Assembly: GCA_033439795.1 (NCBI GenBank)
Contig: JAUTDP010000016.1
Span: 372,001-436,000 of the forward strand
Reading direction: 5' to 3'
From: Sordaria brevicollis
Taxonomy: Eukaryota > Ascomycota > Sordariomycetes > Sordariales > Sordariaceae
DNA: 64,000 nucleotides
Both the position numbers and the translations under genes were made by a program. Of this stretch, positions 53,401-64,000 are shown piece after piece (within the stretch, counting starts at the first letter, position 1; each line of letters opens with the position of its first letter). The notes below the pieces were generated by a model, which saw nothing but the letters and a program-made list of their open reading frames with translations, was not told the DNA's origin and made no database searches.

Positions 53401-53699
53401 CTAGGTATTTTCTATTTACTTATAAATAATAATATTATTTCGGATAATAAAGGAATTATAAAATTAATAATTATTATAAACGAATAAAAAGGTTTTATTA
53501 TCCTTTTTAAAAAAAGGAATAACCCTAAGGAAGATTAATTAAAGTATATATTTTATTTATTAATATATTTTTAGAAAAGGGAATAAAATAAAAAGGTAGG
53601 AAATAAAAATAAATAATTATAATAAAACGATATTTACTTTATTTCCTCCTAAAATTACCGATTAAATTAAAATAATTTTATTATCCTTAATGGATTTAA

Positions 53700-54070
53700 A
53701 CGCCTTTATAACGTAAAATAAATTAAGTAACCTTTTAATAACGTCCTTAAAAATCTTAAAATAAATTTTATTTTCGTTTAATAATTTCTTAATTAATAAA
53801 AATTCTTAGAAAAAATATAATTTTCAAATATCGTACGTAAAAATTCCTTCGGGCTTTATAATCAATTCTAAAGAGAAATAAAGTAAATTTTATTTTCGTT
53901 TAATAATTTTTTAATTAATAAAAATTCTTAGGAGAAATAGCGTTTTAAAAATTTTAAAGTAAATTTTATTTTCATTTAATAATTTATAATTCATTCGAAA
54001 GAGAGAAATAGCGTCTCAAAAGTTTTAAAGTAGGTCTTATTCTCATTTAATAACTTTTTATTTAGTAACC
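53700..54070. repeat. Degenerate tandem repeat, TTTATTTTCGTTTAAT type
   Basis: Four copies of AAGTAAATTTTATTTTCGTT-like blocks followed by AATAAAAATTCTTAG (starting near 53761, 53882, 53958 and 54029). RIP-type differences between copies. Confidence 0.65.
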
Positions 54071-54139
54071 GATTTATTATTAATAGGCTCTTTCGGGCTC
54101 GAAAGATCGGTTTATAGGGCCGCTACTATTATTAAAAAG

Positions 54140-54235
54140 TTTATTACTAGAAGGTTATTACTAGAAGGTTATTATTTAGAGGTTACTATTAGAAGGTTAC
54201 TATTTAAAGGTTATTATTAGAAAATTACTATTATT
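54140..54235. repeat. Minisatellite, GGTTATTATTAGAA type
   Basis: Seven imperfect 13-16 bp units (AAGGTTATTACTAG, AGGTTACTATTAG and so on). Confidence 0.75.
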
Positions 54236-54659
54236 ATTATCGATAGGGATAATATTAATATTAGTATGTATAATATTAATACTAATATTCTAAATAATAA
54301 TATTAATATTCTAAATAATAATATTAATATTAATATTAATATCGATAATATTTGTAGGATTTTTTTTCTTATTCCTCTATTTTTTTAATTATAATTATTA
54401 ATACTCTTATTCTTTTTAGTAGAAAAGTAAAATAAAAAGAAGAAATTAATTATAGGGAAAAAAGATTGGGAAGTTTTAGAAAAGTTTAATAGAAGGTAGT
54501 TTAAATTAAATAAAAAGGTTAAAAAAAAAAGATAGGAATAAAATTAAAAAAGAAACGGAATATAGAACGTCTAATTTAAAAAAAAGGATATTTATATTAA
54601 AATAATAAAAAATTAAATTTAGAATTAAGAATTAGAATAAATTTTAAAATTGGAATAGA

Positions 54660-54840
54660 AACCAAAATAAAAACTAGAATTAAAAAGGAAAAGGGAAAAG
54701 GAAAAAGAAGAAGAAGGGAAGGAAAAAGAAAAGGAGAAGGAGAGGGAGAAAGAAAAGGAAAAAGAGAAAAAAAAGGAAAAGGAAAAGGAGAAAGAAAAAA
54801 AAAAGAGAAGGAAAAAGAGAGGGATAAATAAAGAAAGGGT
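54660..54840 (+). repeat. Purine-only tract
   Basis: About 180 bases of nearly pure A and G (AAAAGGAAAAAGAAGAAGAA type). The Phe/Ser/Pro frame on the other strand is a composition artefact. Confidence 0.85.
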
Positions 54841-54929
54841 AATTTACTTACCAAAAGGAAGTTTTAAGCCCGCTAATTCGTCCTTATCTATTATCGTAAT
54901 TTTAATAATAAATTCTATTAAATTCTTTA

Positions 54930-55690
54930 AATAAAGAATAATAATTATTAATACTATAAGAATTCTATTATATAAAGAGCGTAGCCGGGTATAACGTTCT
55001 TTCTAATAAGGGTAAATATAACGCTCCTTCTAATAAAAGTATAGAATTTTATTAAATTCTTCGAACGAAAAGGGCCGCCGCCTATTTTAAGGGAAAAGGG
55101 GAATTAATTAAATTATTATAAATTATAATAGGGGAGATAATTATCTTCCCTTTAATAAGGGTAGAATTTTATTAAATTGTTTAAACGGGAATTTTATTAT
55201 ATAAGGAGCGTAATTAAATATAATATTCCTTTTAATAAAGGTAGAATTTTATTAAATTCTTCGAACGAAGAAGGCCGCTACTTATTTTAAAAAAAAAAGG
55301 GGGATTAACCTATTTTAAAAGAAAAAAGGAATTAATTAGGATTTAGAATATTACGAATTATAATAGGGGAAATAATTATTTAATTATTATTTTCGGTAAA
55401 AAAAAGGAATTAATTAAAATTTAAAATATTACGAATTATAATAAGGGAGATAATTATTCGGTCGTTATTTTTAATTTTAATTTAATTATAACGTTTTAAA
55501 GGCGTTATATTAATATTCTACGCTAAAAATTTCTTTTAATAATAATTATTAATATTATACGAATTCTACCGCGTAAAGAACGTAGCCGGGTATAATATTC
55601 CTTTTAATAAAAGTAGAATTTTATTAAATTCTTTAAACGGAAAATTCTACTATATAAAGAGCGTAACCGAATATATACTTTTATTCTTTA
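54930..55690. repeat. Degenerate repeat block with AAGAGCGTAGCCGGGTATAA units
   Basis: Units reading AAAGAGCGTAGCCGGGTATAA ... GGTAGAATTTTATTAAATTC..CGAACG recur at about 54978, 55202, 55575 and 55656, with RIP-like changes and irregular spacing. Confidence 0.6.
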
Positions 55691-57240
55691 AATATAATTT
55701 ATAAGTAAATAATTACAACTTTCAGCGGGGCTAACCTATAAAATTTCGTTTTTTAACGTTTAAAAGTAATCGAATTTAATCATATTTAAATCGGATATAA
55801 TATTCAAAAGGTAAACCCCGTTAAAATATAATGAATTAAGAATTATTAAAAATTATAGGGCGGAATATATCGAAAAAAAATTATTAAAATCGTTTAAAAT
55901 AAATATTTACTTCAAATTAATAAGAAGGGAAATAAAAAAGGTTTATTTGTAAAGTTATAAGTACGAGAGGGTGAGAGTAAATCGTATAAAGTAGGTCTAT
56001 TCTGGGAAAAAGACTTTAGTTTAGCTAGATATAAATCTCTAGTTAGGAACTATCCTCTTTTATACTTATACGTTTCCCTATAGGTCTAGAATAGTCGGCG
56101 CCCAAACTCCGAAATCCTTTCCTCTATATTATATCCTACTATCCTTATTTTATCTATTATCTTATTTATCGTCCTAAACTATTATACCCTAATTATTTAA
56201 ATCCCCCTAAGCTTTCTTAATAATACTTTTATAATTATCCCCCCCCTTAAAAGTTATAATCCTTTATAATTTTGGTATTAATTATTATAATCCGTAGAAA
56301 ATTTTATTTCCCGTTTTAAAAAACCCTATTTTCCGTTCGTATATTACGCTATATTTCGGTTCTATTATACTATTTAATTATTTATTTTTATTATACCGTT
56401 TAATTATTTATTTTTATTTTATATATCAATATTATTCTCCCCCCCGGCTAATTTAATCCTTAAATTATATTACTATATAATAATTATTATAATATTTATG
56501 AGGGCGATATTTTTACGCTGAATAATTTTATTAAAAAATTTAAAAATCGACCGGCGATATTTATATCGACGTATTAAACGAAATAATAATCCCCGCTTAT
56601 TCCGGTTATTTATATTATATTAATATTTCCGCGCTTACCGGCCGCGGTATTATAATAATTAATCGGTTCTACGGTTAATATTCGCCCTTTAGGGTTATTA
56701 TTAAATTCCTAAAAACCGATTCTAAAACGGTTTAATTTTTATATATTACGCGCTTTATTTACTATTTCGGTATTCTTTTCCCTTCGTATCCTTTCCCTAA
56801 ATAGAAAGTATTTTATTTTAAATAATTAAAAATTTCGAAAGAACCCCGAAGTAGAATAGAAATTCTATTTTAAATTAGAATTAGAGTTTTATCCGGAATC
56901 GGTTTTAGGGTTTAATCCGAATTACTTTTCTTTTTCCTAAAATTAAGCCCTTATAATCCTTAAAATATAAGGAAGGATTTATTTATTTTAACCGATTAAT
57001 TAGGTTAATAAAAATTTTAATATATATTAATTATTTTTAAAAGCCGGAAATATTTTAAATTATATCGTCGATTAACGATTATTTACTTTATATAGCCGGT
57101 AATTTATTATATTTCCTTTATTTAAAGAATTTTATTAATATTTATACTTATTAATCGGGCTATAAACCTTTTTACAATTTAGACCGCCGTAATTACTTTA
57201 AGCCGGGCAATTCCTTAATACTATTTATAAATAAATATTA
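55691..57240. other. AT-rich RIP-mutated stretch, unassigned
   Basis: No gene. A less mutated segment at 55960-56110 contains AGTCGGCGCCCAAACTCCG, which resembles a retroelement primer-binding region, but no matching LTR was found. Confidence 0.35.
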
Positions 57241-57244
57241 AAAA

Positions 57245-57780
57245 GGAATTTATTAATTAATTCTAAATCTTCCTAATTTAATTATTTTATCCTTATTAAA
57301 TAGAAAATCCTTAATTTAATAGGAAATATTAAAACAGTTCTCTTCTTAATATATTAAATTCTTTATAATTTTAATAAAGAATTTACTAATTAATTTAAAT
57401 TCTTTTAATTTAATTATTTTATCCTTATTAAACGGAAAATTTTTAATTTAATAAAAAATATTAAAGCGGCTCTCCTTTTAATATATTGGATTTTCTATAA
57501 TTTTAATAAAAAATTTACTAATTAATTTAAATTCTCTTAATTTAATTATTTCGTCCTTATTAAACGGAAAATCCTTAATCCGGTAAGAAATATTAAAACG
57601 GCTCTCTCTTTAATATATTAAATTTTTTATAATCTTAATAAAAAATTTACCGGCTATTTTAAATCCTTTTAATTTAATTACCTATTTTTATCGGACAGGG
57701 AATTCCCAATTTAATAAAAGTATTAAAAAGGTTCTTCTTCCGGTTTTTAATATTCGGATTTTTTAAATTCCTTATAATTT
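57245..57780. repeat. 132-bp tandem repeat, four copies
   Basis: CCTTATTAAA marks equivalent points at 57291, 57423 and 57555, exactly 132 bases apart, with a fourth degraded copy near 57685. 132 is divisible by three, so this may once have encoded a 44-residue repeat. Copies differ mainly by transitions. Confidence 0.8.
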
Positions 57781-59879
57781 TAATTTACGGTTTAGCGCGG
57801 CTATTTTTTAATTAATATTATATTAAAATATTTAAAATTAAATTACTAATTCTTAAATACTTTATTTTTAATATAAATTACCCTTAATTTATCCCGCTAC
57901 GTAAATCTTTCGCCGGTAATAATATTTCTTTTCTTATTAATAAATAAATTTTTAATTCCTATTCCTATTAAAGTATATAATAATTATTCGCCTATTAAAT
58001 TTTATATATAATATTTCGTATTATATTTAACGCTTATTATTCTCTATAATTATAAAATAATAAACTTTTATTATATTATTTATATTAATTATCCTATTTC
58101 TTATAATATTTCTATTTAATTTTTTAATATTTAGAAAGCGCTTTTTACGTATTTTCGAAGTACTTTTTAAATTCTTAAATATTATACTTTATAAACTACT
58201 CTACCTATTTAATTAAAAACTTCTAATTTATACCCATTCTTTAATAATTTATAATTTTTTTAATTTCCTATTCCTCTTATTTATTATATAATTCCGGCAA
58301 TAGTATTTCGTAATTTCTATTTTTTCTACTTTTTTAAAATTCTAATAAATTAATTAAAAAGACGTTATATATCCGGCTATATTATATTAATAAAATTATT
58401 TAATATATTTAAAAATTAATTCTCTTTAATATTTTAATTTTAATATACGTAAATACTAATTTCCTATTTTTGAATCGGAAATTTTTAATTAATAAATTTA
58501 TAATATCGTTTAATTAAAATTTAATCGGCGTATATTTCTTATTATACCCCTTTTTTTATACTTTTATTATTTAATTTTAATAGTATTATATTACTTTATA
58601 AATTTCTTTTAATTTCTATAATCGCTCCTTTATACTTTAAATTTTAATAAAATTCTACCCTTTAACGTATTCGATTATATATAAATAATAGCCGTATAAA
58701 ATTTTAAACGGCGAAACCTTTATAATTACGTACGTAGAATTATTATACGCGAATTCTATTTCCGGGAATTCCCTACTTTAAAGTATAAAATCGCTTTTTA
58801 AAATTCGGATACGTAAAATCTTTTTAATAATTTAATATAAACGTTCCGTTTATTTATTTATTTACGGGTAAAATACGGTAAATAATCTTCGTAAAATCCT
58901 ACGCGTTTTAGTAAACTCCTTTTAAAATTCTCTAATAAATAATTTATTCCTATCGTTTATAATTCTTAACGGTAAATTAAATTAGTATTTTACGTATTTA
59001 TATAATAAAAATATTATAGAAATTATATTAAGTATTTTAATAATAAATATAAATAAAACTATTTTAATAAATCGGTTTATAATTATTAGAATAGCGTTAT
59101 ATATTTTCTTATCGGCCCTTTAATTCGGTAGAAAATTAATAATAAAATTAATGTTAATTTTTTAAAAAAGTTATTTAAATATTAATAAAAATTAAAAATC
59201 TTTATAGGGTTAATATCGGGGTCTTTAAATCCCTTAATATAATTTATATTTCGTAATATACTCCCGAACGTTTTATATAAAGCCCTCCTAATAAAATTTC
59301 CTTTTAATAAATTCTAAAGTTTTAAATATACTTATATAACTAGCCTTTAAATTATTATAATAAAAGCGTAAAATCTCTTTATAAAATTATCTTTCCTTAA
59401 AAATTATTAATTATTTTTTAAAATAAAGAACCCTTTAATTATTTAATTTATATCCCCCAATTATAATCCCTTTAAATTAAATAATCGCTACCTATTTAAT
59501 TAAATTTAAATCCCTAAATTAAAATCCCTTTATAATGATATAAAATTCCCGGCTCGTTAAAAGTATTTAAAAGATTTTTTAATATATTATCTTCTTTACA
59601 ACTTTACGTAATAAAATTTAAAGGAACGCTCCTTCCATTAATTATATTAATAAAATATTTTTTATAATAATAACGGATTACGTTATTCGTTAAATTTATT
59701 TAACGAAAACGTAAGTTATAAATTTCTTTTTATATTAATATAGGATTTTAGAATTTAATTATTCTTTAATTATATTTAATGATTCCGAAATAAAGCCCAA
59801 TTTCTTTTAAAGAGTCGGTAAAACGTTACCGTAAATTATATTCCCCTTTATATAATTTAGCTTCCTAAATAAACCGTCC

Positions 59880-60425
59880 GCTAAATTCGTCTTCCTTAAT
59901 TAGTATTTTATTTCGAAATCGAATTAAAATAACCAATAAATTTAACGAATTAACCTTCTATACAAATTATTCGCCGGCGATTTTATAATATTTTTTAACG
60001 CTTTATAATTTATAAATATTATAAACGGCTCTAGAAATCCTTTTAAATAATATATTTAATAATTTAAATTAATTATAATAGTAAGAAATTTTTATTAGCC
60101 CGTATATTATTATTATTTTACGTTTATTAATTTCTTAAAAAAGAATATTATAGGGTATTAAATATTTCTTATAAATTAGGATAAAATTCCTAAAATAACC
60201 CTTTACGAAACGTCTATTTCAATTTTAATTTTTTTAATTAAATCTTAATAATAAAGGATCGGTACCGTTATAAACGCTTCTTTTAAAATTTAAAATACTT
60301 TATTAGCCTCTTTAATTTAATAAAACGCGCTTAATTTCCACTTATTCTTATTCCCCATCAATAAATTAATAATAAGCCCTATTATATAAGAATATTAATA
60401 TATAAACCGTTAGTAAAAATTAATA
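59880..60425 (-). pseudogene. Gypsy pol relic, left part: connection and RNase H
   Basis: Minus-strand reading gives K-F-I-N-F-Y..R-F-I-Y, L-L-M-G-N-K-N-K-W, L-K-E-A-F-I-T-V-P-I-L near the right, then P-F-I-I-F-I-N-Y-K-A-L-K-N and K-T-N-L-A-D near 59900. These correspond to the gypsy order G-F-A-N-F-Y-R-R-F-I, K-A-F-T-x-A-P-I-L, T-D-H-x-x-L and A-D-A-L-S-R. Confidence 0.7.
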
Positions 60426-60426
60426 A

Positions 60427-60431
60427 ATTTT
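60427..60431. repeat. Left target-site duplication of the solo LTR
   Basis: ATTTT, repeated at 61132-61136 directly after the insertion. Confidence 0.7.
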
Positions 60432-61131
60432 TATTGGTCTTAATATATATATTATATAATAATATTATATTTATACGGATTTACGGGATTATATTATATA
60501 TTATATATTATATATATAGGGTATACGAGGGTAGTTAACCTTAAAGTGGCTTATCGAGCTCTTTTTTACTCTACCGAGGTCTAGAGGCCTAGAAAGGCCT
60601 AGGGTGGCCTAGAATGGCCTAAGTCTAGAAGCCGAGGCCCAGAAAGGCCGAGGTTTAAAGGTTAAAAGAACCGGGTAGATAAAGGAAATCCGGGAACAAA
60701 GGAAAACGACGTTAACGGACCTTTTCCTTTTAACGGCTCGTAACTCGGCCGTTTGCAATCGTACGGAAACGAATATAACGTTTTCGGAATCGTCGAAATT
60801 CGACGGATCCGGCTGTCAAATCGGATTCCTGAAAAGTATAAGAATAGGGCTTCCTCGAAGGAAAGAAGGATTTTTCTTCACCCTTAGACACTCATCAATA
60901 TCTTTACCAATTCAAGTCCTACACACACACAAAGCATACCATTGTGACCGTCTCATCCTCCTCTACACAACCGTACCACTCATGCCTTCGGTTTCCTACA
61001 ATACCGCCCTCTTTTTCCATCCTAAGGATAATAACCAAATTGCCCTCGTTATTTATCCTTAAGCCTTTATTTTCGATATCTTTCGTTATACCGAATTAGC
61101 CTGCGAAGGTTATAAGGCTCCCTCTTCAACA
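60432..61131 (+). mobile_element. 700-bp solo-LTR-like insertion within the Gypsy pol
   Basis: It begins TATTGG and ends TCAACA, consistent with TG..CA LTR ends after one G-to-A change, and is flanked by ATTTT on both sides. It splits the pol relic between the codons for I-F-L and G-F-A. Its central 550 bases are much less RIP-mutated than the surroundings. They include a purine/GGCCTAG-rich stretch and a pyrimidine-rich leader before an ATG at 60981 that opens only 26 codons. A small non-autonomous element is the alternative. Confidence 0.75.
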
Positions 61132-61149
61132 ATTTTAAAAATATTTAAA

Positions 61150-61740
61150 TATTATAAAAGGATTTAAACGTTAATTATTTCTAAACCGCCTTTACCCGTT
61201 CGGGATCTATTATTACCCCTTCTATAATAATTTAGTAACTGAGGAAATTAACGGAATTTTTATAAAATTTGCATTTAAACGCTTTTATAAAAAATTAAAT
61301 AATGCGTAAATATTCGAAGATTAAACGGAAATATTCGTTATATTCTTCCTTAAAATTCGAATAAATTAAAATATTATTAAAATATATTACGTAAATATAG
61401 TTAATAAATTCTACAAGTATTTTATATATATATATTTAAAATATAGCGGGTATATTTATAAGCTTAAATAATATTACTATATATTCGAAGTAATTATACC
61501 GTATTTCAAAAGCGGTTTTTTATTAATCCCTTTTTTTAAATCGGATTTAATAATACGCTTCGCGTAAATTAACTTTAAAAAATACCTTAATACCGATTAT
61601 TCGATCTATTAATTCGTTAATTAATAATAGCGGGTATTAATTTTTAATAATAATTTTATTTAATCCCTAGTAATTGATATATAATTGTAGCGTACTATCC
61701 TTTTTAAATATAAATAAAATCGGTACCTTAATAGAATTTT
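61150..61740 (-). pseudogene. Gypsy reverse transcriptase relic with Y-F-N-N catalytic box
   Basis: The minus-strand frame reads P-I-L-F-I-F-K-K-D-S-T-L-Q-L-Y, then G-L-N-K-I-I-I-K-N, L-I-N-E-L-I-D-R, F-K-V-N-L-R-E-A-Y-Y, K-T-A-F-E-I-R-Y, and V-I-Y-F-N-N-I-L-I-Y-S. It ends with S-V-N-F-L-S-Y and I-I-D-P-E-R-V-K-A-V. These are the ordered Ty3/Gypsy RT motifs. Both catalytic Asp codons of Y-F-D-D are now Asn (GAT to AAT), plus many stops. Confidence 0.85.
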
Positions 61741-62681
61741 AAAAATAGCAGATATAATTAATCTATAAATTTTCCTCTAAATATTCGTATAGCGTTTTTA
61801 ATTACGTAGTAAATAAAGGGTAAATAAGGATATTAAATATTTTTTCCCTTTCTTTAAAAACGATTTCGTATTTAGTATTTAGTAATTATAATAGTATTTT
61901 AACCTTTTCTTTAAAGAATATATTTTTAAACCCTTTTAACGCTAGGGGAATATTATTTACTATATTTTCGGACGTCTCTTTATTTTCGTCTATATTTTTA
62001 AAATCCGGCTCCAATAAATTATATATTGAAAATAAATTAATAATATAAATTCGGTTACTATATATTACTTTACGTACGAAAATTATAATATTAATAAAGA
62101 ATACCTTTTTAAATTCAAATTCGTTTTTATTAATATATATAATAATATTTTCAAAATCTATACTTAATATAAATAATAATAATAATAATATCCGACTATT
62201 TCTTTAAATTATATAGAATAATTAAATAAATTCTCTTTCTTAATCCCTTTAATTTTTTAAAATAAACGTTAATTCGTATATTCTATAATAATATATTTTT
62301 TTATTATTCGTATTTATTAAAATAAATAGAATACTGCTTTCTACTTTTTTTAATTTATATTTCTTCGCGAAATTTTTATATATAATATTAATTTCTATTC
62401 TTAAATTTAAATTTATATATTCTTCTAATCGGCGATCCCTTAGCGTAATTAATATTATAAAAGTTTTATTTAACCCGTTTCTTTTAACTGTTTTAAAATT
62501 ATTAACCCCGTCGAACGACGGCTTTTCTATAGGGTTTAATTTTTTACCGACTCTTTAATATCTAAAATATAATTATTTTTTTTATTATTATTACATTTAG
62601 TATTTTATTCGGTAATTATATTTTAAATAGTAATTTTCTCTTTCGGCTGGTTTTAATTATTTATCTTTTTATATTTCGTAT

Positions 62682-62723
62682 AATTACGAGCGTAATATCC
62701 TTTATTTCCGTAATTATAATAAT
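62682..62723 (-). pseudogene. RIP-erased gag zinc knuckle
   Basis: The minus-strand frame reads Y-Y-N-Y-G-N-K-G-Y-Y-A-R-N-Y. Changing each Tyr at positions 1, 4, 9 and 14 back through a single C/T or G/A step gives the C-x2-C-x4-H-x4-C knuckle. It lies upstream of RT on the same strand, as expected for gag. Confidence 0.75.
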
Positions 62724-63110
62724 TTAAACTAAATTTATTATTACCCCCGTTCTATTTATTAAAGGATTGGTTTCTCTTACGGCTTTTATACCTTCCGGAA
62801 TCGTAATCTCGATTATAATCCCGGTTATAATTTTAATTATAGTCTTTATTATAATTAGAACGCTCGTTATTCGAAGACCCCTTATGATACGAAAACCGTT
62901 TATTATAATAACCTTTATTTATCTCGTCCCTTAGGATTTACTTCTTATTTTTAAATTCGGTCTATTAATTCATTACTTTCAAGGTAATTTCTATTAGGTT
63001 ATTAATAAAAATTTAATATATATAAAAGTAATCGCGTACGTTTTTTTTTAATCGGAAGAAAAAATCGTATATTAATTACTTATTTATAATAACGTTCTTA
63101 TTAAATTATT

Positions 63111-63260
63111 AATAATTATACGAGGGCTGCCGCCCCCGTACCCCCGCAAAATTTGCCTTCGGCAAATTTTATACGGGTGGGCAGAAATTTACTTGAAGCG
63201 GAGCTTAACATTTACCTGCTAAATTTTTTATTATATTTTTAATAAGTTTTTTCTACCATT
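63111..63260. repeat. Hairpin-forming GC-richer segment
   Basis: AAAATTTGCC (63148-63157) and GGCAAATTTT (63161-63170) form a perfect 10-bp stem with a TTC loop, flanked by C-rich and G-rich arms. CTTGAAGCGGAGCTTAA at 63192 resembles the inverse of the last 17 bases of the window. Confidence 0.7.
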
Positions 63261-63261
63261 C

Positions 63262-63336
<75 letters not shown>

Positions 63337-63376
63337 TCTATTTATTTATTTATTTATTTATTTACTTATTTATTTC
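63262..63376. repeat. (TTTA)n microsatellite
   Basis: Nearly thirty TTTA units with few interruptions, continuing in degraded form to about 63500. Confidence 0.9.
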
Positions 63377-63531
63377 TTTATTAGTCTTTTTTATTTATTA
63401 TTATTTATTTATTTAGTATTCTTTTTTTATTCATTATTATTTATTTATTAATTATTATTTATTTATTTGCTATTCTTTATTTATTATTTTTTAATTTACT
63501 ATTTAAATATTATTAAAAAGATTTTATTTTT

Positions 63532-63605
63532 ACTCCGGCCGGGAATCGAACCGACCGCTAAAGGGTATATATTATAACCGTACATTTACTAAGTTAGCTA
63601 CGACG
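63532..63605 (-). pseudogene. RIP-mutated tRNA-like fragment
   Basis: Minus strand: TAGCTAACTTAG (A-box-like), an anticodon-loop-like TTATAAT, then GGTTCGATTCC (perfect B box) and CCGGCCGGAGT. The loop would be CTGTAAT, as in a Tyr GTA tRNA, before C-to-T and G-to-A changes. The 5' acceptor half does not pair with the 3' half. So this is a damaged tRNA or the head of a tRNA-derived SINE; the Tyr identity is speculative. Confidence 0.55.
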
Positions 63606-63649
63606 TTTTATTTAGAAATTAAAATTATTTTTTTTTATTATATACCTAT

Positions 63650-64000
63650 CCGTCGGATTTTTTCAAAGCCGTTTTTCTCGGCCGGCAGGCTAGCTACGGT
63701 CACGTGAGTGGTACCATTGTACTCGGCTCAGCTTACTCATCATTTTGGTACCCACTTTGTCGTAATCGGACCCACTTTTAAATGCCAAGCCCTAAGCGAG
63801 CTTGGCGGACAGGGATAGGGGGTTTAATTCAGCCAATTCCAACTCGAGAATTTCTTTCAGCCAATTGCAGGTTGAGAAATCGCGGGTAAACCTCGTGGCT
63901 ATTTACAGGGATTGTGACAGGGGGGTCACCGTATTATAGAAGAAGCTACGCTCAACGCTCGTGTTTATTCAACACTTCTCATGTTGAAGCTCCGCTTCAA
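63650..64000. other. Non-RIPped right flank
   Basis: Normal-composition sequence with no gene. It contains two tandem copies of TTCAGCCAATT.CA..T.GAGAA (63828-63880) and the palindrome-like TTGAAGCTCCGCTTCAA at the very end. TGTGACAGGGGGGTCACC at 63914 could be the start of an LTR continuing beyond the window. Confidence 0.35.

Larger units (their letters stand above)
57800..63110 (-). mobile_element. RIP-mutated Ty3/Gypsy LTR retrotransposon, minus strand
   Basis: From right to left on the minus strand: a gag zinc knuckle (about 62700), reverse transcriptase (61740-61150), then, after a 700-bp insertion, the continuation (60425-60240) and RNase H (60030-59880). This order is that of Ty3/Gypsy gag-pol. 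Stops replace many Gln and Trp codons. Neither LTR was identified, so the limits are approximate. Confidence 0.75.

Noticed and set aside
54140..54345. Regular AT-rich repeats considered as a CRISPR array
   Set aside because: No constant repeat with unique spacers; a eukaryotic RIP-mutated minisatellite.
56080..56110. GGCGCCCAAAC considered as a primer-binding site of a second LTR element
   Set aside because: No paired LTRs or target duplication found on either side.

Overview
This window looks like a filamentous ascomycete, most likely Neurospora or a close Sordariales relative. Genes carry short introns with GTGAGT/GTAAGT donors. GC-rich gene islands alternate with very AT-rich blocks in which CA and TG dinucleotides are nearly absent. 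Homologous repeat copies differ almost only by C/T and G/A transitions. That is the signature of repeat-induced point mutation (RIP). The species call is inference; the RIP signature is seen directly.

The first half (0.4-30 kb) is a head-to-tail array, entirely on the + strand, of twelve diverged paralogues that I do not recognise as a described family. They are labelled A1 to A12 here. A typical member has an N-terminal helical domain of about 80 residues ending in a W-H-x-Y-F box, then a charged linker with basic nuclear-localisation-like clusters, then a short C-terminal beta-rich module (pattern G-x-x-T/A-V-R-I-S-D-D ... G-P-A/V-T-V). A10-A12 carry a longer beta-rich region, and A12 has also gained a C-terminal segment resembling the LEDGF/TFIIS-N-like helical domain of fungal PWWP proteins. 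The array shows duplication scars: a copy of the A3 3' end lies downstream of A4, promoters of A4/A5 and of A10/A12 are duplicated, two members carry frameshifts (A4, A6) and one has a premature TAG (A12). A Gly/Ala/Lys-repeat gene of another type follows A5.

The array is split between A5 and A6 by a transposon graveyard (10.9-20.5 kb). A Mutator-like element with inverted termini (10947-16838) contains a nested gag-only LTR element (12877-14949) and a 411-bp inverted-repeat element. Next to it lie two more copies of the 411-bp family and two hAT-like non-autonomous elements. Most elements have recognisable target-site duplications. A 4.1-kb RIP-mutated inverted-repeat element (30478-34582) closes the array on the right.

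From 35.7 to 49.2 kb is a second gene island with five unrelated genes: an Ala/Glu-rich protein with a split start codon region, a 598-residue protein with three A-A-F-H-T-P-P repeats, a minus-strand protein with an acidic tail, a small CCCH zinc-finger protein and a small Ala/Pro-rich protein. From 51.6 kb to the end the sequence is RIP-mutated: a PIF/Harbinger transposase relic, several degenerate tandem repeats, and a minus-strand Ty3/Gypsy element. The Gypsy pol is interrupted by a 700-bp solo-LTR-like insertion, and its catalytic Y-F-D-D box now reads Y-F-N-N. A tRNA-like fragment and a non-RIPped flank lie at the right edge. All function statements for the array proteins are inference from sequence pattern; none was checked against a database.
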